From contig JBOGBZ010000143.1 of the NCBI GenBank assembly GCA_051656485.1, forward strand, positions 1-10,816: a DNA stretch of 10,816 bases, in the 5' to 3' direction. Position 1 is the first letter of the stretch; each line of letters begins with the position of its first letter. Both the position numbers and the translations under genes were made by a program. This DNA comes from JBOFDK01 sp051656485 (GTDB lineage: Bacteria; Bacillota; Clostridia; Lachnospirales; Cellulosilyticaceae). The notes beneath the pieces are model-generated. The model was given only the letters and a program-made list of their open reading frames with translations. It was not told where the DNA came from and did no database searches. Shown here piece after piece: positions 5,868 to 10,816 of the stretch.

Positions 5868-6697
5868 TATTTATGTCCCCCTAACTTTAAGTTACATACA
5901 TGTTCTTCTTGTTTCTTGTACATGTTTTGGCGTCTCATTGCTTCATCAAAGTCTACTTCAAATCCATCAAAGTCTGGACCATCTACACATGCAAACTTCA
6001 CTTCGCCACCCACTGTTACACGACAACCACCACACATACCTGTTCCATCAATCATAATAGGATTCATAGAAACCATGGTTGGAATCCCTAAAGGTTTTGT
6101 TATATTAACAACTGCTTTCATCATTGGAAGTGGTCCTATAGCAATAACTTCATCATATACTTTGCCTTCAGCTAAAAGGGTATTAAGTACATCTGTTACG
6201 AAGCCTTGTATCCCTAATGAACCGTCATTAGTCGCTGCATAAACTGCTTCACTCACTTCTTTAAACTCATCTTGTAAAATGACAAGACTTGCATCTCTTC
6301 CACCAAGAATGACATCACATGGTACCCCTTGCTCCTGGTATTTCTTAATTTGTGGGAATAAAGGTGCTGCACCAACACCGCCACCGATACCTAGTACACG
6401 TTTTTTGCCATGTAACTGTGCTTCAACACCTAAAGGGCCTGCAAAGTGAGCAATAAAATCCCCTTCTTTTTTCTCAGCGAGTTTTTTTGTAGAGTAACCT
6501 ACCACTTGATAGATAATAGAAACAGTCTCCTCTGCGCGGTCATAATCTTGAATCGTTAAAGGGATACGCTCATCACCTTCATCTGCACATAAAATGATAA
6601 ATTGACCTGGCTCACATTTTCTAGCAACAAATGGCGCATGTACGACCATTTTTTCTACGACGTCATTAAGTTTTTCTTTTTTAATAATTTTATACAC
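5867..6697 (-). CDS. nfnA: NADH-dependent reduced ferredoxin:NADP+ oxidoreductase, small subunit
   Basis: This 276-residue protein has the ferredoxin-NADP reductase layout of NfnA. An FAD-binding beta barrel (about 1-98) contains RIPLTIQDYD at 44-53. An NAD-binding domain (about 99-215) starts with VLGIGGGVGAAPLFP at 101-115. The C-terminal [2Fe-2S] segment is DGTGMCGGC (217-225), with a third Cys in FACVDGPDFDG at 237. The three cysteines C222, C225 and C237 plus D217, where related PyrK-type subunits have a fourth Cys, fit the Asp/three-Cys cluster reported for Thermotoga NfnA. In the complex this subunit is the NAD(H) side and passes electrons to NfnB. The start is GTG at 6697, with AAAGGAG 6 nt upstream. 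The gene begins 11 nt after the HD-GYP gene and overlaps nfnB by 1 nt. A PyrK-like role is unlikely, because the partner is NfnB and no pyrD is nearby. Confidence 0.9.
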   Translation of the reverse strand: MYKIIKKEKLNDVVEKMVVHAPFVARKCEPGQFIILCADEGDERIPLTIQDYDRAEETVSIIYQVVGYSTKKLAEKKEGDFIAHFAGPLGVEAQLHGKKRVLGIGGGVGAAPLFPQIKKYQEQGVPCDVILGGRDASLVILQDEFKEVSEAVYAATNDGSLGIQGFVTDVLNTLLAEGKVYDEVIAIGPLPMMKAVVNITKPLGIPTMVSMNPIMIDGTGMCGGCRVTVGGEVKFACVDGPDFDGFEVDFDEAMRRQNMYKKQEEHVCNLKLGGHK

Positions 6698-6703
6698 GAC
6701 TTT

Positions 6704-6710
6704 CTCCTTT
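6704..6710 (-). promoter_or_regulatory. Ribosome binding site supporting the nfnA GTG start
   Basis: The minus strand reads AAAGGAG, 6 nt before the GTG at 6697-6695. Its first two bases lie inside the TAA stop codon of the HD-GYP gene, so the two reading frames are tightly packed in one transcript. Confidence 0.75.
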
Positions 6711-7752
6711 ACGCTATTTGAATAATTTTAATATGTTTCTCCATATATAAGTCAATATATATTTCTCCAACTCTTACAATAGGACGGTACACACAATGGG
6801 GATGGATAAAGACGACTTCGCCCACATCACCTGTGCTTAATATGACATAAATACCTATATAATAATTTGCAATATGATTAATGAAAGTTAGAAGCATTTC
6901 TGTATCGAGTTGACCAAAAACACCTGTCTGCATAAGTTCTATCACATCAAATGGCGACTGCTTTTCTTTGTAAATGCGGCAAGCCGTCATGGCATCATAA
7001 ATATCTGCTATGGCGAGTACCTTGCCTAGCTTATGAATATACTGATCTGTTAGACCCCTTGGATAGCCTGTGCCATCTAGCTTTTCATGATGTTCTAATA
7101 CACCTTCTATCACATCAATATGTATCTTTCTTACTTCTTCTAGAATTTCGTAACCATAAATCACATGCTTTTTCATTTCTTCGAATTCTTGGTCAGTTAA
7201 TTTACTAGGCTTTTGTAAAATTGCTGGTGGGATTTTAGCCTTGCCAACATCATGTACAAGGCCAGCTAAAATAAGCTGCTTGATGGTTTCATCTGTGTAA
7301 TGCATCCATTTGCCTATAAGCATTGCCAGTAATGCGACGTTAATACTATGTGTATAGGTATACTCATCCGCTAATCTTACCATATTAATACAGGCTAAGA
7401 TGGTATAGTTGGCTTTAAAATCAACTTCTACAGCCGCTGCAATTTCTTTCATAGCATCTATATCTAGTATATTGCCCAAGGTAATAGAATCTAATATGTT
7501 TTTCAACTTCTTACGATGGGTTTCGTATTTTTCGATTACCTCTGAGGATACATTCCACACATTATTCCATGAACTTATATAGACACAAATACGGCCACAT
7601 TTGAATTGATAAAGATGCTTAATTGTATCATCCGTTAGTACTTGCTCTGCCCCTATTATGCTAGCACCTGTTGTTAGATCCACAATGGGCTCTGCCGTTA
7701 CCATTCCAGGTACACATCTTGTGAGTGGAATATCTATTTTATACATACTCAT
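6709..7752 (-). CDS. HD-GYP domain protein, probable cyclic-di-GMP phosphodiesterase
   Basis: This 347-residue protein has an N-terminal region of about 110 residues (PGMVTAEPIVD near 15-25, resembling the segment found before many HD-GYP domains) and an HD-GYP domain from about 115 to 300. The signature is complete: H135, HDVGKAKIP at 167-175, H196, HHEKLDGTGYP at 221-231, and D250 in ADIYDAMTACR. These metal-binding residues and the GYP motif are those of active enzymes that hydrolyse cyclic-di-GMP. No membrane segment or receiver domain is visible, so it is probably cytoplasmic. The C-terminal GDVGEVVFIHPHCVYRPIVRV is usual in clostridial members. It begins the operon with nfnA and nfnB. 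The ATG at 7752 and a second ATG at 7746 compete: AAGGGG (7755-7760) is 2 nt from the first and 8 nt from the second, so Met3 may be the true start. The input signal is unknown. Confidence 0.9.
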   Translation of the reverse strand: MSMYKIDIPLTRCVPGMVTAEPIVDLTTGASIIGAEQVLTDDTIKHLYQFKCGRICVYISSWNNVWNVSSEVIEKYETHRKKLKNILDSITLGNILDIDAMKEIAAAVEVDFKANYTILACINMVRLADEYTYTHSINVALLAMLIGKWMHYTDETIKQLILAGLVHDVGKAKIPPAILQKPSKLTDQEFEEMKKHVIYGYEILEEVRKIHIDVIEGVLEHHEKLDGTGYPRGLTDQYIHKLGKVLAIADIYDAMTACRIYKEKQSPFDVIELMQTGVFGQLDTEMLLTFINHIANYYIGIYVILSTGDVGEVVFIHPHCVYRPIVRVGEIYIDLYMEKHIKIIQIA

Positions 7753-7816
7753 TTCCCCTTATTAAACTTATTTATCCTATACCTTATACTCATATTATAG
7801 TCTATTCATTAATGTA

Positions 7817-7845
7817 TTCATAGAAATTTTTATAACAAGGGTCAA
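7817..7845 (-). promoter_or_regulatory. Possible promoter of the HD-GYP/nfnAB operon
   Basis: The minus strand has TTGACC (7845-7840) and TATGAA (7822-7817) separated by 17 nt, upstream of the ATG at 7752. The -10 matches consensus at only four of six positions. A better TATAAT hexamer at 7799-7794 has no -35 at the right distance. Confidence 0.35.
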
Positions 7846-7854
7846 ATTCATAAA

Positions 7855-7877
7855 ATCCCCCTACGCAGTAGGGGGAT
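7855..7877 (-). terminator. gdhA: Intrinsic terminator after gdhA
   Basis: ATCCCCCTAC (7855-7864) pairs perfectly with GTAGGGGGAT (7868-7877) around a three-base loop, a 10-bp GC-rich stem. On the minus strand it begins 10 nt after the gdhA stop and is followed by a short TTTTA. It separates gdhA from the HD-GYP operon downstream; the short T run suggests some read-through is possible. Confidence 0.8.
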
Positions 7878-7887
7878 CGGTCATTTT

Positions 7888-9243
7888 TTAGTAAGCTACA
7901 CCTTGCATATACATAGATTCTGCAACTTTCATAAAGCCAGCAACGTTTGCACCAAGTACGTAGTTTTCTGGATCCCCATAAGTTTCCGCAGCTTGTTTTG
8001 CACTTGAATGAATATTTTTCATGATATTTTGAAGTTTTTCATCCACTTCTTCAAATGTCCAGCTATAACGCATACTATTTTGAGACATTTCTAGGCCTGA
8101 AGTTGCTACGCCACCGGCATTTGCAGCTTTACCTGGTCCAAAGAGTACTTTGTTTTCTAAGAAGATATCTACTGCTTCTGGAGTAGATGGCATATTTGCA
8201 CCTTCCGCTACTGCAATGACACCATTTGCAACGAGAAGCTTTGCATCTTCACCATGTAACTCATTTTGAGTTGCACAAGGTAATGCAATTTGACAAGGTA
8301 CTTTCCAAATACCTCTGCAACCTTCTTCATATGTAGCATTTGGACGTTGATTTGCGTATTCAACGATACGTTTTCTTTGAACTTCTTTAATTTCTTTCAT
8401 TAAATCAAGATCAATACCATCTTTATCGTATACATAACCTGCTGAATCACTCATCGCTACAACTTTTGCACCAAGTTGCATTGCTTTTTCAGCAGCATAG
8501 ATAGCAACGTTTCCTGAACCAGAAATAACCACATCTTTTCCAGCAAAGCTATCATTTCTTGTAGCAAGCATTTCTTGTGTGAAGTAGCAGCAGCCATAAC
8601 CTGTTGCTTCTTTTCTTACAAGTGAGCCACCATAAGTTAAGCCTTTACCTGTAAGTACGCCTGTAAACTCATTTCTTAAACGCTTGTATTGTCCATACAT
8701 AAAGCCAATCTCACGTGCACCTACACCGATATCTCCTGCTGGTACATCTGTGTCTTGACCAATATGTTTTGCAAGCTCTGTCATAAAGCTTTGGCAGAAT
8801 CTCATGATTTCGCCATCTGTTTTACCTTTTGGATCGAAGTCACTGCCGCCTTTACCACCACCCATAGGAAGGCCAGTAAGAGAGTTTTTGAAGATTTGTT
8901 CAAATCCTAAGAATTTAATAACGCCTAGGTTTACAGATGGATGGAAGCGAAGACCGCCTTTGTATGGTCCAATAGCGCTATTGAACTGTACTCTATAGCC
9001 GCGGTTAACTTGTACTTTACCTGCATCATCTACCCATGATACACGGAAAATAATAATACGCTCTGGTTCTACCATACGCTCAAAAATACCTGCTTCAACA
9101 TACTTTGGATTCTTTTCAGCTACTGGCTCCATGCATAATAATACTTCTTTTACTGCTTGATGAAACTCTGGTTGTGCTGGATGATTTTTTTCTACACGAC
9201 TCATTAAATCTGCCATATACTCTGTACGAAATGCCATGTTCAT
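7888..9243 (-). CDS. gdhA: Glutamate dehydrogenase, NADP-type
   Basis: This enzyme interconverts 2-oxoglutarate plus ammonium and glutamate in the cytoplasm, as a hexamer in this family. The 451-residue length is typical. Conserved features are GPYKGGLRFHPSVN (92-105, K95), K119, LPMGGGKGG (125-133, catalytic K131), PAGDIGVGAREIGF (168-181, D171), and GPGKAANAGGVATSGLEMSQN near the C-terminus. The nucleotide site reads SGSGNVA (241-247), with AMSDSAG at 263-269. That pattern resembles the E. coli NADP enzyme more than the clostridial NAD enzymes, so NADPH-linked ammonium assimilation is likely; this is inferred from motif similarity. The ATG at 9243 and one at 9237 (Met3) compete, with AAAAGGGGG just upstream of both. 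The gene has its own promoter and terminator and is transcribed in the same direction as the HD-GYP/nfnAB operon. Confidence 0.97.
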   Translation of the reverse strand: MNMAFRTEYMADLMSRVEKNHPAQPEFHQAVKEVLLCMEPVAEKNPKYVEAGIFERMVEPERIIIFRVSWVDDAGKVQVNRGYRVQFNSAIGPYKGGLRFHPSVNLGVIKFLGFEQIFKNSLTGLPMGGGKGGSDFDPKGKTDGEIMRFCQSFMTELAKHIGQDTDVPAGDIGVGAREIGFMYGQYKRLRNEFTGVLTGKGLTYGGSLVRKEATGYGCCYFTQEMLATRNDSFAGKDVVISGSGNVAIYAAEKAMQLGAKVVAMSDSAGYVYDKDGIDLDLMKEIKEVQRKRIVEYANQRPNATYEEGCRGIWKVPCQIALPCATQNELHGEDAKLLVANGVIAVAEGANMPSTPEAVDIFLENKVLFGPGKAANAGGVATSGLEMSQNSMRYSWTFEEVDEKLQNIMKNIHSSAKQAAETYGDPENYVLGANVAGFMKVAESMYMQGVAY

Positions 9244-9292
9244 TGCCCCCTTTTAATAATAAATGGATACTACATTTAAATTTTATAGTTCT

Positions 9293-9320
9293 ATCTTATC
9301 ATAATTACTTAAAATTGCAA
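9293..9320 (-). promoter_or_regulatory. gdhA: Probable gdhA promoter
   Basis: The minus strand carries TTGCAA (9320-9315), a 16-nt spacer and TAAGAT (9298-9293), about 50 nt upstream of the ATG at 9243. The -10 is imperfect; an overlapping TATGAT hexamer is nearer consensus but too close to the -35. The rest of this gap, 9321-9431, is T-rich on the plus strand and shows me no gene or clear RNA structure. Confidence 0.42.
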
Positions 9321-9431
9321 GAAGTTTAAACTAATTTTTCATTTTTTTTATTATTCAAAGATAAAACCTCGTGTTTTTTGAGACCAAACTATTTTTTTTG
9401 AATCAAAACTCGTCTACTCTTTCATAAATCC

Positions 9432-9470
9432 AAAAAGAAGGATAGATCCTATTCAGAATCCATCCTTCTT
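9432..9470 (-). terminator. Intrinsic terminator after the YkuD-like gene
   Basis: The arms 9435-9447 (AAGAAGGATAGAT) and 9458-9470 pair over 13 bp with one G-U wobble around a 10-base loop. On the minus strand five T follow the stem (9436-9432). The hairpin begins 3 nt after the stop codon of the gene at 9474. Confidence 0.88.
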
Positions 9471-9473
9471 ACC

Positions 9474-10816
9474 TTACTCATGTATAATAATCATGGTATC
9501 GACTGGTAACTGCTCATACAACCATAGTGCATCTTCTTCTTTCAAGATGATTTTGCCTTTTGTTTGCCCTTCACCTAGTCTATTATAAGTACCTTGTTTT
9601 AACTGCCAATGCTCATCTCTAGACATACCATGTACAATAATCCCTTCGCTTAAGACCATCTTATAATTGGCACCTTCTCTAGCCTCTTGATCATAATAAC
9701 TCTCGCCTTTTTCTTGAAGATAGTAAGTACCAATAGGTGTAGGCGTCGTTTTGCTTCCGCCGGAACAAACAAAGCGCTTAATTTCTTTTTCGCCTTCATA
9801 GACACGAAGCTCTTGATTATTTCCAGTGAATACTTCTACCCAGATACGATTTTCCGGAAGTGGTACTGTCGTAAAGGATACCACCTCTTTTTTACTTAAC
9901 TCACCTGAATGGGCTTGTATTTGAACACTTGCCTTATACGTTTTATCGGGTTGCAACATCGCTGAAGGATAAAAATCAGCACGGTATTCATTTTTTACGA
10001 CACCTTCCAAGAGCTCACCGTCTAATTCCATATAAGCTGCTTCTAGTGGCGTTTCACTTTCTACGATTATACGTGGATAAAGCCCTACCCACTTACTGCC
10101 ATCCTTAGGTGTCACCCGTTCAATCAACGGCAATTCATCTGTTTTTACCCCGAGTTGAATGGTTTTATCCAAGAGATTGCCTGCTTTTGAAGGCATTCCT
10201 TTTCTAAAAGAAAGCAAATAGTTGTGATTATTTTCTAATTTTGTCTTAGGGGTGAACATGAATGTTGTTTCATCCTTATATTGTCGACCTTGTTCATCTG
10301 TCCTTTTTAAAGCTTCAATATAAAACTGTGCATCTGACTGTAAGTTTTTACTGAGTGTATGCTCGTCCATAGGGGTATTAAATTGTACATAAAACGGCTT
10401 ATCCGTCGTAATAAGTAGTTCCTCTGTGGGTTCAAGTATTTGAATGGGTGATTTAAACTGTATAGGGATACTTGCATTTTTAGATATACCTTTATAAAGC
10501 GTAGGGGCATTATCTATAAGTAATGTAATGTTTTGTCCTTGTATATCACCTGTTTCTTCTATAAGAATGGTGCAAGTATGAGGTCCATCCCACTGAATCT
10601 GACTTGTAAAATGGCCATTATACAATTTATTACTCTTTATATGTATTGCTTCTTCTAATCTATCTTTTGCCATAGGCATCAAAAAATTGATTGTTACTTT
10701 TGCATGATCCTCATTAACTTTTGTCCATACGATATTAAAATCCCGTAGTAAAAATAGCGTTAGTGCCAATAAGACGACTGTCACCGCTATGCCAAAAAGT
10801 GTCTTTGTTTGTTTCA
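9474..10816 (-). CDS. Membrane-anchored Ig-like/YkuD-fold protein lacking the catalytic cysteine (5' end just outside the window)
   Basis: The frame stays open to the right edge. Its last two bases, TG, are followed by codons for KQTKTLFGIAVTVVLLALTLFLL, so the start is probably an ATG whose A is base 10817; an internal GTG at 10784 would cut the hydrophobic anchor. Numbering from that ATG gives 447 residues: a signal anchor at about 6-24, then Ig-like modules resembling the SbsA/Big_5 type (VQFNTPMDEHTLSKNL near 144-159; a second before FTTVPLP). A YkuD fold follows from about 325: VCSGGSKTTPTPIGTYYL, then IIVHGM with His396, and a normal EEDALWLYEQLP end. Active L,D-transpeptidases have Ser-His-Gly-Cys just before that end; here the aligned residues are Thr-Lys-Gly-Lys (419-422), and no other Cys is nearby. 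It therefore probably does not cross-link peptidoglycan, but may bind the wall or regulate. The reading frame is intact. Confidence 0.85.
   Translation of the reverse strand, partial: KQTKTLFGIAVTVVLLALTLFLLRDFNIVWTKVNEDHAKVTINFLMPMAKDRLEEAIHIKSNKLYNGHFTSQIQWDGPHTCTILIEETGDIQGQNITLLIDNAPTLYKGISKNASIPIQFKSPIQILEPTEELLITTDKPFYVQFNTPMDEHTLSKNLQSDAQFYIEALKRTDEQGRQYKDETTFMFTPKTKLENNHNYLLSFRKGMPSKAGNLLDKTIQLGVKTDELPLIERVTPKDGSKWVGLYPRIIVESETPLEAAYMELDGELLEGVVKNEYRADFYPSAMLQPDKTYKASVQIQAHSGELSKKEVVSFTTVPLPENRIWVEVFTGNNQELRVYEGEKEIKRFVCSGGSKTTPTPIGTYYLQEKGESYYDQEAREGANYKMVLSEGIIVHGMSRDEHWQLKQGTYNRLGEGQTKGKIILKEEDALWLYEQLPVDTMIIIHE

Noticed and set aside
5143..6242. Several plus-strand open frames opposite nfnB and nfnA.
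   Set aside because: They lie fully inside strongly conserved genes on the other strand, are rich in Cys/Ser/Thr/Phe as expected of antisense readings, and resemble no protein I know.
9321..9431. A riboswitch or small RNA in the T-rich gap upstream of gdhA.
   Set aside because: I found no stable stem, conserved motif or terminator in this stretch. It lies upstream of the likely gdhA promoter and downstream of the YkuD-like terminator.
10782..10784. GTG as the start of the YkuD-like protein.
   Set aside because: It would remove the basic residues and part of the membrane anchor. The frame continues to the edge, where TG suggests an ATG one base beyond the window.

Overview
The window looks like chromosomal DNA from a low-GC, anaerobic, probably spore-forming member of the Clostridia. 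The evidence is the AT-rich intergenic DNA, strong AGGAG-type ribosome binding sites, short spacers, U-tailed hairpin terminators, an NfnAB-type ferredoxin/NAD(P)H enzyme and a CgeB-like glycosyltransferase. It resembles Lachnospirales or Cellulosilyticum-like genomes, but that is only an impression. I see no tRNA, rRNA, insertion sequence, phage gene or CRISPR array. No gene-free stretch exceeds 300 bases; the longest is about 230 bases (9244-9473).

Left part (1-620): the left edge holds the first 24 codons of a minus-strand gene, probably a B12-binding radical SAM protein. It is divergent from a plus-strand gene for a 128-residue protein with three membrane segments, which ends at a bidirectional terminator.

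Sugar-transfer cassette (621-4051, minus): a two-domain GT2+GT4 glycosyltransferase is followed by a CgeB/DUF3880-type glycosyltransferase. They are 14 nt apart and probably one transcript. The cassette is visibly more AT-rich than the metabolic genes. Divergent from it is a tiny plus-strand lipoprotein gene (4201-4413) whose mature part is almost only Tyr, Asn, Gly and Asp, with a Tyr at every fourth residue.

Metabolic part (4479-9243, minus): gdhA (glutamate dehydrogenase) stands alone with its own promoter and terminator. Downstream, an HD-GYP domain protein, nfnA and nfnB form a tight operon (11-nt gap, then a 1-nt overlap). NfnAB moves electrons between ferredoxin, NADH and NADP+. GdhA looks like the NADP type, so the block is plausibly about NADPH supply and ammonium assimilation. 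The HD-GYP gene adds a possible cyclic-di-GMP link.

Right edge (9474-10816, minus): a membrane-anchored protein with Ig-like domains and a C-terminal YkuD (L,D-transpeptidase) fold. Its Ser-His-Gly-Cys active-site motif is replaced by Thr-Lys-Gly-Lys, so it is probably a pseudo-enzyme. Its ATG appears to begin one base beyond the window.

The strongest leads are the YkuD pseudo-enzyme, the period-4 tyrosine lipoprotein and the HD-GYP/nfnAB operon. I found no clearly new multi-gene system.
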